A stretch of DNA of 64,000 bases from Actinomycetospora corticicola (GCF_013409505.1 NZ_JACCBN010000001.1:4278001-4342000); one strand, 5' to 3'; shown: positions 1 to 9,925, numbered from the stretch's first letter. Numbers and translations: made by a program. The notes: generated from the letters alone by a model not told the origin.

Positions 1-1984
1 TCATCCCGAGCGCGTGCCCGAGGTCGACCAACGTGCCGACGATCCGCTCGTCGACGGTGTTGGTGACCTCCTCGTCGCGCAGCCGCTCTCCGAAGGAGCC
101 GTCGAGCTTGATGACGTCGACGGGCAGCTTGCGCAGGTAGGACAGGTTCGAGTAGCCGGTGCCGAAGTCGTCGATGGCGATCTTGACGCCGAGCTCGCGC
201 AGGCCGTCGAGAGCCTTCAGCGGGGCGCCCTCGTCGGTGGTCAGCGCGCGCTCGGTGAGCTCGATCTGCAGCAGGCGCGGCGGGAGGCCGGTGTCGGCGA
301 GCACCTGCTCGACCTCGCCGAGCAGGGCCGGCTCGTGCAGCTGGCGCGGCGCGACGTTGACCGAGACGAACGGCGCGGCGTCCCCGAACTCGTCGTACCA
401 GCAGCGGGCGTCGCGGCAGGCCCGCGCGAGGACCCAGTGCCCGAGCGCGACGATGGCGCCGGTCTCCTCGGCGAGCCCGATGAACCGGCCCGGTCCGAGC
501 ACCCCGAGCTGCGGGTGGTGCCAGCGCACGAGGGCCTCGACACCGCGCATGCCGTGGTCGCCCATGGCGACGAGCGGCTGGTAGAGCACGAAGAACTCCT
601 CGCGCTCGATCGCCGCGGGCATCGCCGCCGAGAGCGCGAACCGGGTGATCTCGGCCTCGTCGCGGCTGGGGTCGTGCAGCGCCCAGCGGCCCCGGCCGTC
701 GGCCTTCGCCGAGTACAGCGTGATGTCGGCGGCCCGCATGAGCTCCGAGGAGTCCCCGCCCACCACGGGGCGCTCGACGATGCCGATGCTCGCGGTGACG
801 GCGAGCTCCTGCCCGGCCAGTTCCAACGGGGCGGCGATGGCCGCGAGGATGCGTTCGGCCAGCGAGATGAGCTGCTCGACCCCGCGCGAGTTCTCCACGA
901 GCACCACGAACTCGTCGCCGCCCATGCGGGCGACCAGCTCGCCGTCGGTCGCCTGGTCGGCGAGCCGCTGCGCGACCTCCTTCAGCATGAGGTCGCCGAC
1001 GTCGTGCCCGAGGGAGTCGTTGACCGCCTTGAACCCGTCGAGGTCGAGGAAGCAGAGCCCGACGCGCCGGGCCGAGCCCGGCGCCGTCGTCGTGAAGATG
1101 TGCTCGACGCGGTCGGCGAACAACGCGCGGTTGGGCAGCGTGGTCAACGTGTCGTGGAAGGCCTGGTACTCCAGGTGGGACTGGAGCTCGTGCCGCTCGG
1201 TGACGTCCTCGAGCATCGCGACCTGGTAGGCGGGGCGCCCGCGCTCGTCGCGCACCAGCGAGAGCGTCAGGTTGCAGATGATCTCCTCGCCGTCCTTGCG
1301 GTAGAACCGCTTCTCGATGCAGAAGTTGTCGAGCTCGCCGGCGAGCAGCCGCTCGTAGAGCACCCAGACCGACGGCAGGTCCTCCGGGTGGGCCAGCTCG
1401 CCCACCGTGCGCCGGCGCATCTCCTGCGCGGTGTAGCCGAACATCTGGGTCAGCGCCGGGTTCACCTCGACGATCCGCCCGTGCATGTCACCCAGGCCGA
1501 TCCCGATGGCGGCCTCGTAGAACATCGCCCGGAAGCGGGCCTCGCTCGCGTGCAGGGCCTGCTCGGTCTGGTGGCGCGCGACGATCACGGCACGGCGGAT
1601 CGCCTCCTGCTCGTCGAGCGTGCGGTCGCGCAGTGTCGTGGCGTAGCCGGCCGCCAGCGCGCCGACCAGGGCGAGGGCGTCGTCGCGCCGGTCCTCGCCG
1701 AGCAGCTCGGGCAGCCGCCGGCCCAGCAGCATGAGGGTGCGTTCGACGGTGGACGGGCCGGTGAAGTGCGCCTGGACGAGCCGGCGTCCGGCCTCGTGGC
1801 CGACGGCGGTGCGGACCGGGCGGGACCGCAGCGCCGACACGAGGTCGGCGGTGATCTCGGTGAGGTACTCGACGAGCTCGTCGGAACCCATGGGGACGTA
1901 GCTGGTGCCCTCGACCTCGACCGCCCACTCCTGGGCGAGGACGTCGACGACGGGGGTGTCGGAGCGCGGGCGGATCTCAGTCAC
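1..1984 (-). CDS. c-di-GMP turnover protein, PAS-GGDEF-EAL (C-terminus off the window)
   Basis: Bifunctional-type diguanylate cyclase/phosphodiesterase that makes or breaks cyclic di-GMP. I read about 661 codons before the gene leaves the left edge. Order: an N-terminal helical region (residues 1-130), a PAS domain (about 140-260, with EVNPALTQMFGYT), a GGDEF domain with intact MGGDEF near residue 354, and an EAL domain with EALVRW near 483, ELTE and DDFGTGYS. Both catalytic sites look intact. The RxxD inhibitory site before GGDEF is not visible (TDGE instead). The GTG start at 1984 overlaps the stop of the upstream methyltransferase gene by 8 bp, suggesting translational coupling. The PAS domain implies a sensed input, which is unknown. 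Output direction cannot be decided from sequence. Confidence 0.93.
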   Translation of the reverse strand, partial: MTEIRPRSDTPVVDVLAQEWAVEVEGTSYVPMGSDELVEYLTEITADLVSALRSRPVRTAVGHEAGRRLVQAHFTGPSTVERTLMLLGRRLPELLGEDRRDDALALVGALAAGYATTLRDRTLDEQEAIRRAVIVARHQTEQALHASEARFRAMFYEAAIGIGLGDMHGRIVEVNPALTQMFGYTAQEMRRRTVGELAHPEDLPSVWVLYERLLAGELDNFCIEKRFYRKDGEEIICNLTLSLVRDERGRPAYQVAMLEDVTERHELQSHLEYQAFHDTLTTLPNRALFADRVEHIFTTTAPGSARRVGLCFLDLDGFKAVNDSLGHDVGDLMLKEVAQRLADQATDGELVARMGGDEFVVLVENSRGVEQLISLAERILAAIAAPLELAGQELAVTASIGIVERPVVGGDSSELMRAADITLYSAKADGRGRWALHDPSRDEAEITRFALSAAMPAAIEREEFFVLYQPLVAMGDHGMRGVEALVRWHHPQLGVLGPGRFIGLAEETGAIVALGHWVLARACRDARCWYDEFGDAAPFVSVNVAPRQLHEPALLGEVEQVLADTGLPPRLLQIELTERALTTDEGAPLKALDGLRELGVKIAIDDFGTGYSNLSYLRKLPVDVIKLDGSFGERLRDEEVTNTVDERIVGTLVDLGHALGM

Positions 1985-2801
1985 GGCGACCCACACCCGC
2001 GTAGCCGGGCACCGGGGCACCCTCGGTCGGGGAATCGGGCCGCCAGTCCACCAGGGGCACGAGGCCGGGGTCGACGAGTTCGAAGCCGTCGAAGAACCGC
2101 AGCACCTCGGCGTGAGGCCGCATCGACATCGGCGTCGCGGTGCGGCGGTAGAGCGCGACGTGCCCGTCGGCGTGGCTCCCGGCGTCGTCGGCCGACGCGT
2201 GGCTCAGGACGAGGACACTGCCGGGTGCCAGCCGCTCGCGGTAGCGGGCGAGGGCCTCGGCCGGGCGGCGGTCGTCGCCGACGAAGTGCAGCAGCGCCAC
2301 CACGAGCAGGGCGACCGGGCGGTCGAGGTCGAGGACCTCGCGGGTGACCGGGTCGTCGAGCACCTCGTCGACGTCGCAGAGGTCGGCGTGCACCACCCCG
2401 GTCCCGGGCACGCCCTCGAGCAGCGCGACGGAGTGGGCGACCGCGACGGGGTCGACGTCGACGTACACCACCCGCGCGTCGGGGGCGTCGGCGCGCGCGA
2501 CGTCGTGCACGTTGCCGACGGTGGGGATCCCGGACCCGACGTCCAGGAACTGGTCGAGGCCCTGCCCGACGCACCAGCGCACTGCGCGGCGCAGGAAGGC
2601 GCGGTTGCTCCGCATGATCCGGGGCAGGTCGGGCCAGTCGGCGACGGCCCGCTGCGCCATCTCGCGGTCGACGGCGAAGTTGTGGCTGCCGCCCAGGTAG
2701 TAGTCGTAGACGCGCGCGGCACTGGGGCGGTCGATGTCGACCTCCTGCGGTGCCCACGCCGGTCGCGTCACGTCGTCACCATCCCCCGTCGAGGCGAGCA
2801 T
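1977..2801 (-). CDS. SAM-dependent methyltransferase, DUF574 (Methyltransf_19) family
   Basis: A Rossmann-fold methyltransferase of the actinobacterial DUF574 family, about 274 residues, usual for the family. Visible hallmarks are the family signature ARVYDYYLGGSHNFAVDRE near residue 25, the SAM-binding loop FLDVGSGIPTVGNVHD, the acidic strand end VYVDVDPVAV, and a C-terminal GYAGVGRR. Substrates of this family are generally unknown. ATG at 2801 is used here; GTG at 2771 (VTRPAW) is a possible later start with a G-rich stretch before it. The stop overlaps the start of the GGDEF/EAL gene, so the two probably share a transcript. No link between the two functions is visible. Confidence 0.9.
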   Translation of the reverse strand: MLASTGDGDDVTRPAWAPQEVDIDRPSAARVYDYYLGGSHNFAVDREMAQRAVADWPDLPRIMRSNRAFLRRAVRWCVGQGLDQFLDVGSGIPTVGNVHDVARADAPDARVVYVDVDPVAVAHSVALLEGVPGTGVVHADLCDVDEVLDDPVTREVLDLDRPVALLVVALLHFVGDDRRPAEALARYRERLAPGSVLVLSHASADDAGSHADGHVALYRRTATPMSMRPHAEVLRFFDGFELVDPGLVPLVDWRPDSPTEGAPVPGYAGVGRRD

Positions 2802-2862
2802 ACGGACCACGGCACGCCCGCGGTCGGCCTCGCCCACCCGGACGGTGCTCCCCCGAGCCCGG

Positions 2863-3252
2863 TCACGACGCGTCGACCAGCGGGAGCCAGTCGGCCACGC
2901 GTCCGGCGCGGTGCCCGGAGGCCGACACGGCGCCCGACGCGACGGCCGCGTCGAAGTCGAGCCGCCCGAGCGCGAGGGCACACCACGTCCGCGGGTCGGT
3001 CTCGACCACGTTGGGTGGTGTCCCACGGGTGTGTCGGGGGCCATCGACGCAGTGTACTGCTCCGAATGGAGGTACGCGGACCTCGACGCTGCGACCGGGC
3101 GCGACCTGTTCGAGAACCGCGAGCGACAACCGGACGGCCGCCGCCCGGTCGGGTCGGGGCGGCACGGGCGCGTCCGGCTCGTCCACCCAGTCGACGACGG
3201 TGAGGAGGGCGGCGCGGACCTCGGCGGGGTCGGGAGGGCGGCGGCTCGGCAT
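2863..3252 (-). CDS. sterol carrier family protein
   Basis: A 129-residue protein of the actinobacterial sterol-carrier-like family. Its size and place near purL match, from memory, M. tuberculosis Rv0807. Visible features are the opening PPDPAEVRAALLTVVDW, a central RVPPFGAVHCVDGPRHTRGTPPNVVE, and the C-terminal block TWCALALGRLDFDAAVASG typical of SCP2-like domains. The ligand is unknown. A -10-like TACATT (minus strand, 3266-3261) lies 8 nt before the ATG, so the mRNA is probably leaderless. No signal peptide is seen, so it is probably cytosolic. Confidence 0.8.
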   Translation of the reverse strand: MPSRRPPDPAEVRAALLTVVDWVDEPDAPVPPRPDRAAAVRLSLAVLEQVAPGRSVEVRVPPFGAVHCVDGPRHTRGTPPNVVETDPRTWCALALGRLDFDAAVASGAVSASGHRAGRVADWLPLVDAS

Positions 3253-3279
3253 CGTGTGTGAATGTAGGCGCCGTGGGCG

Positions 3280-3368
3280 GGGAGACGAAGCGCAGCGGAG
3301 CTCGACCGTCGAGGCGGGAGACGAAGCGGAGCTCGACCCCGGGGACGACGCGGGGCCGAGCTCGACCG
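3280..3368. repeat. short degenerate tandem repeats, GAGACGAAGCG/GAGCTCGAC
   Basis: Two units reading GGAGACGAAGCG(CA)GCGGAGCTCGACC and a third diverged unit ending CCGAGCTCGACCGG lie in the spacer between the sterol-carrier gene and the SGNH hydrolase. An open frame runs through them (GTG at 3258), but the resulting peptide repeats ETKRS and looks non-native. I therefore treat this as spacer rather than the N-terminus of the hydrolase. Confidence 0.55.
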
Positions 3369-4040
3369 GTGGTGGTGGTCCGCCGGGTGCTCGGGGTCCT
3401 GCTCCTCGCGGTGCTCGCGGCGTGGGGCCGCGGCCTGGCCGCGGCGCAGACGATGGAGGCGGACCACGCCGCCTACTGGCGCCGTCGCCGGCGCTCCCCC
3501 GGCGAACTCACGCTGGTCGCGCTCGGCGACTCGCTCTCCCAGGGGCTCGGGTCGACCGACCCGTCGTCGTCCTGGGCGGGTCGGCTGGCGGCCGCGTGGG
3601 AGGAGCATTCCGGACGACCGGTGCGGGTGGTCGTCCTCGGGGTGGTCGGCGCGACCGCGGCGGACGTGCTGCGCGACCAGCTGCCGGAGATGCCGCCCGC
3701 GGACCTGGTCGCGCTCGGCATCGGGACCAACGACGCCGCCCAGGGTGTGACCCCCGAGCAGTACCGGGAGACGTTCTCGGCGTTGTGCGCCGCCCTGCCC
3801 GCCGGCTCCCTCGTCGCGGACGTCCCCGACCTGCAGCGGGGCCCGGTGCGCCGGGCCGGGCTCGAGCTCTCCGCCGTGGCCCGTGAGGTGCTCGCCGAGC
3901 ACCCGCACCTGCGCCCGGTCGCGCTCGAGGCCGCGACGCACCGGATGTGGCCGTGGATGTTCGGCCCCGACCTCGCGCACCCGAACACGCTCGGCTACGC
4001 CCGGCACGGCGCGGCGTGGGTGGCGGCGCTGCCGGACTAG
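3369..4040 (+). CDS. secreted or membrane-anchored SGNH/GDSL hydrolase
   Basis: An esterase/lipase-type hydrolase of the SGNH fold. The nucleophile motif is ALGDSLSQGLGS, block III is GIGTNDAAQG, and the C-terminal DLAHPN supplies the catalytic Asp and His, so the active site looks complete. The N-terminus VVVVRRVLGVLLLAVLAAWG is a signal peptide or membrane anchor. I chose GTG 3369 because it begins just before that hydrophobic stretch. GTG 3258 would add a repeat-derived tail over the divergent gene's promoter, and ATG 3453 would remove the anchor. The substrate is unknown. It converges on purL with a hairpin between. Confidence 0.82.
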   Translation: MVVVRRVLGVLLLAVLAAWGRGLAAAQTMEADHAAYWRRRRRSPGELTLVALGDSLSQGLGSTDPSSSWAGRLAAAWEEHSGRPVRVVVLGVVGATAADVLRDQLPEMPPADLVALGIGTNDAAQGVTPEQYRETFSALCAALPAGSLVADVPDLQRGPVRRAGLELSAVAREVLAEHPHLRPVALEAATHRMWPWMFGPDLAHPNTLGYARHGAAWVAALPD

Positions 4041-4068
4041 ACGGCCCCGCCCGTGGCGGCCCCCGCCC

Positions 4069-4127
4069 TGTGGCAGGAAAGCGTCGTTGCCGTCACCGGA
4101 CGACAGCAACGACGCTCCGCTGCCACA
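4069..4127. repeat. family A hairpin repeat, copy 1 (full palindrome)
   Basis: A 26-bp stem (4069-4094 with 4102-4127, a few mismatches) around a 7-nt loop. The core is GGCAGGAAAGCGTCGTTGC. It sits between the convergent SGNH and purL stops, so it could act as a bidirectional terminator, though no T-tract follows. Six further relatives occur in the window. Confidence 0.8.
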
Positions 4128-4137
4128 GGGGGAGGGG

Positions 4138-6447
4138 TCAGGCGTCGAGCACCGACGGCAGCGTCGCGGCGTGCGCGATGACGAGCTCGGCGACGTCGAG
4201 CGGGTCGACCCCGTCGATCGCGAGCACGTCGCCCCCGACCTCGCCGAGCCGGGCCGCGGGCTGCCCCGCCTCGACGCACAGGCGGGCGAGGTCGGCCTCG
4301 GCCCCGGCCGGCACCGAGACCAGCATCCGCGCGGCCGACTCCGAGAACAGCGCGGTCGCGGGGTCGAGCTCCCCGGGCGGCAGCGTCACGGCGGCGCCGA
4401 TCCGGGAGTCGACGGCGCACTCGACCAGGGCCTGGGCGAGCCCGCCGTCGGACAGGTCGTGGGCGCCGGAGAAGAGGCCGCGTGCGGCGCCGTCGGCGAG
4501 GATCCCGGCGAGGCGGGCCTCGGCGGCGAGGTCGCAGCGGGGCGGGCGACCGCCGAGGTGGTCGTGTACGACCCCGGCCCAGGCCGATCCGTCGAGCTCG
4601 TCGGCGGTCTCGCCCAGCAGCCACACCGCGTCGCCCGGGGCACCGAAGCCGTGCGGCACCGTGCGGTGCACGTCGTCGACCAGCCCGAGGACCCCGACGA
4701 CGGGGGTCGGGAGGATCGCCGTCGTCGCGGTCTGGTTGTAGAAGCTGACGTTGCCGCCGGTGACGGGGATGCCGAGCTCGGCGCAGGCCTGCGCGAGGCC
4801 GTCGACGGCCTCGGCGAACTGCCACATCACCGCCGGGTCCTCCGGCGAGCCGAAGTTCAGGCAGTCCGACACCGCGACCGGCCGCGCGCCCGAGGCGGCG
4901 ACGTTGCGGACCGACTCGGCGAGCGCCAGCCGGGCGCCCTCCCGCGGGTCGAGCAGACAGAAGCGGGCGTTGCAGTCGATGGCCAGCGCGATCCCGCGGT
5001 CGCCGGACTCGTCGAGCCGCAGGACGCCGGCGTCGGCGGGGGTGGCGGCGGCGGTGTTCCCGCGGACGTAACGGTCGTACTGCTCGGTGACCCAGGCCCG
5101 CGAGGCGAGCTGCGGGGACGACGCGAGCGTCACGATCTGCTCGGCGAGCTCCGTCGGCGTGCCCGGGCGGGTCAGACCCGCCGTCGTGTCCGCCTGCAGC
5201 GCGTCCTGGGAGGCCGGGCGGGCGTAGGGGCGCTGGTAGACCGGACCGTCGTGGGCGACCGTGCGCGGCGGGACGTCGACGACGACCTCGCCCCCGGCGT
5301 GGATGCGCAGGTTCTCGCCGTCGGTGACCTCACCGATCACGCGGGCGGTGACGTCCCAGCGCTCGCAGACCGCCATGAACGCGTCGACGTTGTCCGGCGT
5401 GACGACCGCGCACATCCGCTCCTGGGACTCCGAGGAGAGGATCTCGGCCGGGGTCATGCCCTCGGCGCGCAGGTGCACCTGGTCGAGGTCGATCTCCATG
5501 CCGCCGTCGCCGGCGCTGGCCAGCTCGCTGGTCGCGCAGGACAGCCCGGCGCCGCCGAGGTCCTGGATCCCGACGACGAGCCCGGCCGAGTAGAGGTCGA
5601 GGCAGCACTCGATGAGGACCTTCTCGGCGAACGGGTCGCCCACCTGGACGCTCGGGAGCTTCTTGCGGCTCGGGGCCTGGGTGGGGTCGGAGGCGCCGAA
5701 GGTCTCGGAGGCGAGGACGGAGACGCCGCCGATGCCGTCGAGCCCGGTCCGCGCGCCGAAGAGCACGATCCTGTTGCCGACGCCGGAGGCGAAGGCCAGA
5801 TGCAGGTCCTCGGTGCGCAGCACCCCGACGCACAGCGCGTTGACCAGGGGGTTGCCCGCGTAGGTGGGGTCGAAGACGACCTCGCCGCCCAGGTTGGGCA
5901 GGCCCAGGCAGTTGCCGTAGAAGCCGACGCCGGAGACGACGCCGGGCAGCACGCGGGCGGTGTCGGGGGCGTCGAGCGGGCCCACCCGCAGGCCGTCCAT
6001 CACGGCGACGGGGCGCGCACCCATGGCCATGATGTCGCGGACGATGCCGCCCACGCCGGTCGCGGCGCCCTGGTGGGGCTCCACGTAGGAGGGGTGGTTG
6101 TGCGACTCGATCTTGAAGGTGACGGCCCAGCCGTCGCCCACGTCCACGACGCCCGCGTTCTCGCCGATGCCCGCGAGCAGGTGGCGGCGCATCTCGTCGG
6201 TGGTGGTCTCGCCGAAGCGGCGCAGGTGCACCTTCGAGGACTTGTAGGAGCAGTGCTCGGACCACATGACCGAGTACATGGCGAGCTCGGCGTCGGTGGG
6301 GCGCCTACCGAGGATCTCCCGGATGCGGGCGTACTCCTCGTCGCGCAGACCGAGCGCGGCGTAGGGCTGCTCGTGCTCCGGGGTCGCGGCGGCGTTCGCA
6401 ACCGTGTCGAGGGGCGGGGAACCGGTGGCCTGGTCCTGCACAGTCAC
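4138..6447 (-). CDS. purL: phosphoribosylformylglycinamidine synthase subunit PurL
   Basis: The ATP-dependent synthetase subunit of FGAM synthase (FGAR + ATP + NH3 to FGAM), step 4 of purine synthesis. At 769 residues it is the small-PurL type that needs separate PurQ and PurS, both encoded 1.5 kb away. Visible motifs are [32 protein letters not shown] (catalytic His and Mg/ATP site), [14 protein letters not shown] and a C-terminal [14 protein letters not shown]. The start is GTG 6447. A -10-like TAGGGT (minus strand, 6460-6455) ends 7 nt before it, so transcription probably begins at the start codon. Confidence 0.98.
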   Translation of the reverse strand: MTVQDQATGSPPLDTVANAAATPEHEQPYAALGLRDEEYARIREILGRRPTDAELAMYSVMWSEHCSYKSSKVHLRRFGETTTDEMRRHLLAGIGENAGVVDVGDGWAVTFKIESHNHPSYVEPHQGAATGVGGIVRDIMAMGARPVAVMDGLRVGPLDAPDTARVLPGVVSGVGFYGNCLGLPNLGGEVVFDPTYAGNPLVNALCVGVLRTEDLHLAFASGVGNRIVLFGARTGLDGIGGVSVLASETFGASDPTQAPSRKKLPSVQVGDPFAEKVLIECCLDLYSAGLVVGIQDLGGAGLSCATSELASAGDGGMEIDLDQVHLRAEGMTPAEILSSESQERMCAVVTPDNVDAFMAVCERWDVTARVIGEVTDGENLRIHAGGEVVVDVPPRTVAHDGPVYQRPYARPASQDALQADTTAGLTRPGTPTELAEQIVTLASSPQLASRAWVTEQYDRYVRGNTAAATPADAGVLRLDESGDRGIALAIDCNARFCLLDPREGARLALAESVRNVAASGARPVAVSDCLNFGSPEDPAVMWQFAEAVDGLAQACAELGIPVTGGNVSFYNQTATTAILPTPVVGVLGLVDDVHRTVPHGFGAPGDAVWLLGETADELDGSAWAGVVHDHLGGRPPRCDLAAEARLAGILADGAARGLFSGAHDLSDGGLAQALVECAVDSRIGAAVTLPPGELDPATALFSESAARMLVSVPAGAEADLARLCVEAGQPAARLGEVGGDVLAIDGVDPLDVAELVIAHAATLPSVLDA

Positions 6448-6718
6448 GTCGACGACCCTACTGACGCGCGGGCCCCGGCGCGGCGGGCGTGGCGGTGCCC
6501 ACTGGTCCGGTGATCCAAACCGCCCACCTGACTGACAGCGGGCTTGATCATGTTCATTCGGTCACTCGTCGTACGTCACCGACCGCACAACCCGGTAGCG
6601 CTTCGTGTCCGTCGTTCGGGTGGCCGCTCACGGCCCGACTGCGACATCTCGGCGAGTCTGCCGCGTGGCGTGTCGCGCAATGACCGTGACTGTCGGACCC
6701 CCCGTTCATGATGTGCCC
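6448..6718. other. intergenic region between purL and the 6719 gene
   Basis: A divergent spacer, less GC-rich than its surroundings around 6540-6610. It holds the purL -10 box (6455-6460). In-frame alternatives for the downstream gene begin at GTG 6605 and ATG 6680, but neither has a ribosome binding site. Nothing else is recognised. Confidence 0.5.
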
Positions 6719-7282
6719 ATGACCGCAGCTTCCGTGAGTGCTTCCGCACAGCGGGTCGCCGCCGTGCGGGCGCAGTGGGTCGCGCCGACGTCGCCCGACG
6801 TCGCCGCACCGGCCGCGCCCGTGCTCGCCACCGACGTGGCGGACGCCCCGCGCACCGACCCGTTGGCCGCCCTGTCCCTCGTGCTGGACCGTGAGCTCGT
6901 CGCGGTCCGCCGGCACCGGCTCGACGTCGAGGGCCGTGTCCCCGCCGGCGTCGCCCCCTACGTCGACCCGTCGCAGGGGATGCTCGAGTTCGTCTTCGCC
7001 GGCGCGGACGACGCGCCGATCGTCCTCGCCGTCGCGCCCGGGTCCCGCGGCGACACCGTCGTCCCGGTCCTCCCCGCGCCCTTCGACGACGAGGAGGGCA
7101 TGCCGGTCGCCCGGCTCTCCCCGTTCGACGAGATCGTCGGTGACGCCCTCGAGGACGTCGACCGCGTGGTGTCGCACGTGGAGCGACCGGACGAGATGCG
7201 GGGCCTGGTCCTGCACCTCGGCGGACGGATGCTGATGATCTACGCCGACCTCTGGGAACTGCGCGTCACGCTGCTGCCGTGA
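6719..7282 (+). CDS. conserved hypothetical protein
   Basis: Not recognised. It is about 187 residues from ATG 6719, or longer from ATG 6680 or GTG 6605. After an Ala/Pro-rich N-terminus comes a compact acidic domain ([20 protein letters not shown], then [18 protein letters not shown] and [20 protein letters not shown]) that looks soluble, alpha/beta and cytosolic. No signal peptide or membrane helix is seen. The stop lies inside the end of convergent purQ (17-bp tail-to-tail overlap). Codon use matches the neighbours. Its position beside purQ/purS gives no firm clue to function. Confidence 0.65.
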   Translation: MTAASVSASAQRVAAVRAQWVAPTSPDVAAPAAPVLATDVADAPRTDPLAALSLVLDRELVAVRRHRLDVEGRVPAGVAPYVDPSQGMLEFVFAGADDAPIVLAVAPGSRGDTVVPVLPAPFDDEEGMPVARLSPFDEIVGDALEDVDRVVSHVERPDEMRGLVLHLGGRMLMIYADLWELRVTLLP

Positions 7283-7943
7283 GGCGGGTGAGCACCGAGC
7301 TGAAGAGCCCGAGGCCGTCCGCGCTCGGCCCGGTCAGCGGGTCGATGGCGTGCTCGGGGTGGGGCATGAGCCCCACGACGCGACCGTCGGTGGAGCAGAC
7401 GCCGGCGATGTCGCGCAGGGCCCCGTTCGGTGCGGGCTCCGTGTAGCGGAACACCACCTGGCCCTCGCCCTCCAGCCGGTCGAGGGTCTCCGCGTCGGCC
7501 ACGTAGCGGCCCTCACCCGACTTCAACGGCACGGTGATCGCCGAGCCGACCTCGAACGCGGAGGTCCAGGCGGTGTCGGCCTCGACCCGCAGCCGGATCT
7601 CGCGGCAGATGAAGCGCAACCCGGTGTTGCGGACGAGGGCGCCCGGGAGGAGGCCCGCCTCGCAGAGGATCTGGAAGCCGTTGCAGATGCCGAGCACCGG
7701 CAGGCCACGGCGGGCCGCGTCCACCACCGGCCCCATCACGGGCGAGCGGGCCGCGATGGCACCCGCGCGCAGGTAGTCGCCGTAGGAGAACCCGCCGGGC
7801 ACCACCACCGCGTCGACCCCTTGGAGGTCGGTGTCGCGGTGCCACAGGGAGACGGCCTCGGCGCCCGCGTAGCGCACGGCGCGGGAGGCGTCGACGTCGT
7901 CGAGGGTGCCCGGGAAGGTGATGACCCCGATCCGCGCGCTCAC
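7266..7943 (-). CDS. purQ: phosphoribosylformylglycinamidine synthase subunit PurQ
   Basis: The class I glutamine amidotransferase subunit of FGAM synthase; it releases ammonia from glutamine for PurL. Its 225 residues are the usual length. The nucleophile is the Cys of GICNGFQIL, the His/Glu of the triad are in LMPHPEHA, and the oxyanion-region [13 protein letters not shown] is present. Start GTG 7943 overlaps the purS stop by 4 bp (GTGA), so the pair is translationally coupled. Its 3' end overlaps the convergent hypothetical gene. Confidence 0.98.
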   Translation of the reverse strand: MSARIGVITFPGTLDDVDASRAVRYAGAEAVSLWHRDTDLQGVDAVVVPGGFSYGDYLRAGAIAARSPVMGPVVDAARRGLPVLGICNGFQILCEAGLLPGALVRNTGLRFICREIRLRVEADTAWTSAFEVGSAITVPLKSGEGRYVADAETLDRLEGEGQVVFRYTEPAPNGALRDIAGVCSTDGRVVGLMPHPEHAIDPLTGPSADGLGLFSSVLTRLTAAA

Positions 7944-8185
7944 TGCTGCCGGCCCTCCCGCCGCACGACCCACTCCTCCATCACCGGGTTCGCGAGCAGC
8001 GATTCGGCGATGCGCTCCAGCTCGGCGTCGCCCACCGAGTCGTCGACCTCGAGGACGAAGTGCTTGCCCTGCCGGACGTCGGCGACGCCGGACACACCGA
8101 GACGCCCCATCGCGCGGGCCACCGCCTGGCCCTGCGGATCGAGGATCTCGGCTTTGGGCAGGACGTCGACGATCACTCGTGCCAC
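7940..8185 (-). CDS. purS: phosphoribosylformylglycinamidine synthase subunit PurS
   Basis: An 81-residue structural subunit that bridges PurL and PurQ in the FGAM synthase complex and helps channel ammonia. The sequence opens [20 protein letters not shown] and contains [13 protein letters not shown], both typical of PurS. Start GTG 8185 is preceded by TACGGT (minus strand, 8198-8193) with a 7-nt gap, the leaderless pattern. It is the first gene of the purSQ transcript. Longer readings of this frame run into the divergent MBL gene and are not needed. Confidence 0.95.
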   Translation of the reverse strand: MARVIVDVLPKAEILDPQGQAVARAMGRLGVSGVADVRQGKHFVLEVDDSVGDAELERIAESLLANPVMEEWVVRREGRQQ

Positions 8186-8237
8186 GCCGACCACCGTACC
8201 GGGTTGCCCGGCCGTGCCCCGGGGGAAGTCGGGGGTC

Positions 8238-8897
8238 GTGACCGCCACCGAACTCGTCCACCTCGGACACGCCTGCGTCGTCGTCGACACCGGATCCGCA
8301 CGGGTCCTGCTCGACCCCGGGGTCTTCTCCGACGGCTGGCAGACCCTCGAGGGCCTCGACGCGATCCTCGTCACCCATCAGCACTTCGACCACCTCGACG
8401 TCGAGAAGCTGCCGGCCCTGCTCGCGCAGAACCCCGACGCCGAGCTGATCGTGGACGAGGGGACCGCCGGCGTGCTGCGCGAGCGCGGCATCGCCCACAC
8501 CCGTCGCGAGCCCGGCGAGACCTTCACCGTCGCCGGCACGTCGATCGAGGTCGTCGGCGCCGAGCGCGGCGAGCACGCCGTGATCCACGCGGACATCCCC
8601 GTGATCCCGAACAACGGCTACGTGCTGCGGGCCGAGGGCTCCACCGTGATGCACCCGGGCGACGCGTACGTCCCGGCCCCGGCCGGCGTGGACGTGCTGC
8701 TGCTCCCGACCGGCGCGCCGTGGCTGAAGGTCTCCGAGGCCGTCGACTACCTCCGCGCCGTCGCCCCGCCGGTCGCCGTGCCGATCCACGAGGCGGTGCT
8801 CGCGAACCCCGACCTGCACTACGGCCTGTTCGACCAGCTCTCGCCGTCGGGAACGGACGTGCGCGTGCTGGCCCGGGGGGTGGCTGCCGCCATGTGA
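8238..8897 (+). CDS. MBL-fold metallo-hydrolase (UlaG-like)
   Basis: A 219-residue metallo-beta-lactamase-fold hydrolase. The metal site THQHFDHLD is intact, with further ligands in VMHPGDAYV and a C-terminal VPIHEAVL, the pattern of the UlaG/L-ascorbate-6-phosphate lactonase-like branch. The substrate is unknown. GTG 8238 is chosen because [14 protein letters not shown] follows at the usual distance and GGGGGAAG precedes it. The gene diverges from purS with 52 bp between starts. Its TGA stop lies inside the left arm of a strong hairpin. Confidence 0.9.
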   Translation: MTATELVHLGHACVVVDTGSARVLLDPGVFSDGWQTLEGLDAILVTHQHFDHLDVEKLPALLAQNPDAELIVDEGTAGVLRERGIAHTRREPGETFTVAGTSIEVVGAERGEHAVIHADIPVIPNNGYVLRAEGSTVMHPGDAYVPAPAGVDVLLLPTGAPWLKVSEAVDYLRAVAPPVAVPIHEAVLANPDLHYGLFDQLSPSGTDVRVLARGVAAAM

Positions 8898-8933
8898 GCA
8901 GAAAGTGGGGTTATAGGCCCACTTTCTGCTCAC
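8894..8933. terminator. family D hairpin, copy 1
   Basis: Perfect 16-bp stem GTGAGCAGAAAGTGGG / CCCACTTTCTGCTCAC with loop GTTATAGG, between the convergent MBL and alpha/beta hydrolase genes. The left arm contains the MBL stop codon. The CTTTCT/AGAAAG arm could support termination in either direction. An almost identical copy lies at 23525-23570. Confidence 0.85.
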
Positions 8934-8944
8934 GGGAGCGTAGC

Positions 8945-9895
8945 TCACACGGCGCGCAGGGCCCGCACCCGGGCCGCCACCGCCCGCTGGGAGACCGCGG
9001 CCTGCGGGGCGAACACCTCGAAGGCGTGCGGGACGCCGGGGTAGAGCTGCAGCTCCACCCCGACGCCCGCCTGCGCGAGCCGCGCGGCGTAGTCGACGTC
9101 CTCGTTGCGGAAGATGTCGAGCTGCCCGACGTCGATGAAGGCCGGCGGCAGCCCGTCGAGGTCGGTCGCGCGGGAGGGCGCCGCGTAGGCGGGCACGTCC
9201 GGGCCGCCCGCGGCGTCGCCGAGCAGGCAGCCCCACCCGGTGATGTTGTCGTCGGTCGACCACATCGCGAACGGCTCGATCTCGCCGTCCGGCGTCGTGG
9301 TCCGGTCGTCGAGCATCGGGTAGACGAGGATCTGCGCGGCCAGGGCCGGCGCGCCGCGGTCCCGCGCCATGAGCGCGACCCCGGCCGCCATCCCGCCGCC
9401 CGCCGAGTCGCCCATGATCGCGATCCGGGCCGGGTCGACGCCGAGCTCGTCGGCGTGCTGCGCCGCCCAGACCAGCGCCGCGTAGACGTCCTCCACCGAC
9501 GTCGGGTAGGGGTGCTCCGGGGCGAAGCGGAAGTCCACCGACAGCAACGGCACGCCGGAGAGGTGCGTGTAGACGCGGCAGACCGGGTCGTGGGTGTCGA
9601 TCGAGCACAGGAACATGCCGCCGCCGTGGACGTACACCGCCAGCGAGCCGGGCTGGTCGCCCTCGCGGCGGTAGAGCCGCATCCCGATCGGCGTGCCGTC
9701 GGCCGCGGCCGCCTCGAGCTCGGTGACCGTGACGTCGGCCGGGGGCACCCACGCACCGGTGTAGGCGCCGATGAGCTCGTCCACCGCGGCACGGCGGGTC
9801 TGCCAGTCGCCGGCCGGGGGCGGGGTCTGGTTCGCGGCCGCCTCCGCGATCGGGGCCATCGCCGCCGCCACCTCGGGGTCCATCCGGATCGTCAC
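8945..9895 (-). CDS. alpha/beta hydrolase, hormone-sensitive-lipase (GDSAGG) family
   Basis: A 316-residue esterase of the HSL family. The oxyanion-hole motif is YVHGGGMF, the nucleophile elbow [13 protein letters not shown], and catalytic Asp and His lie in [11 protein letters not shown] and PGVPHAFEV. No signal peptide is seen. The family hydrolyses short-chain acyl esters; the substrate here is unknown. GTG 9895 is used ([13 protein letters not shown]). The window carries a second HSL-family member at 61048. Confidence 0.93.
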   Translation of the reverse strand: MTIRMDPEVAAAMAPIAEAAANQTPPPAGDWQTRRAAVDELIGAYTGAWVPPADVTVTELEAAAADGTPIGMRLYRREGDQPGSLAVYVHGGGMFLCSIDTHDPVCRVYTHLSGVPLLSVDFRFAPEHPYPTSVEDVYAALVWAAQHADELGVDPARIAIMGDSAGGGMAAGVALMARDRGAPALAAQILVYPMLDDRTTTPDGEIEPFAMWSTDDNITGWGCLLGDAAGGPDVPAYAAPSRATDLDGLPPAFIDVGQLDIFRNEDVDYAARLAQAGVGVELQLYPGVPHAFEVFAPQAAVSQRAVAARVRALRAV

Positions 9896-9925
9896 GCCGT
9901 GAAGTGGACCACAGCACCCCGGGAC

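Noticed and set aside
14-2347. 777-codon plus-strand open frame opposite the GGDEF/EAL and methyltransferase genes
   Set aside because: The opposite strand reads two well-recognised protein families; the long plus frame is an effect of high third-position GC.
3258-3368. N-terminal extension of the SGNH hydrolase from GTG 3258
   Set aside because: It would encode repeat-derived ETKRS peptides, bury the signal segment and overlap the sterol-carrier -10 box.
3883-6513. 876-codon plus-strand open frame opposite purL
   Set aside because: purL is unmistakable on the minus strand; the antisense translation is low-complexity Gly/Arg/Asp sequence.
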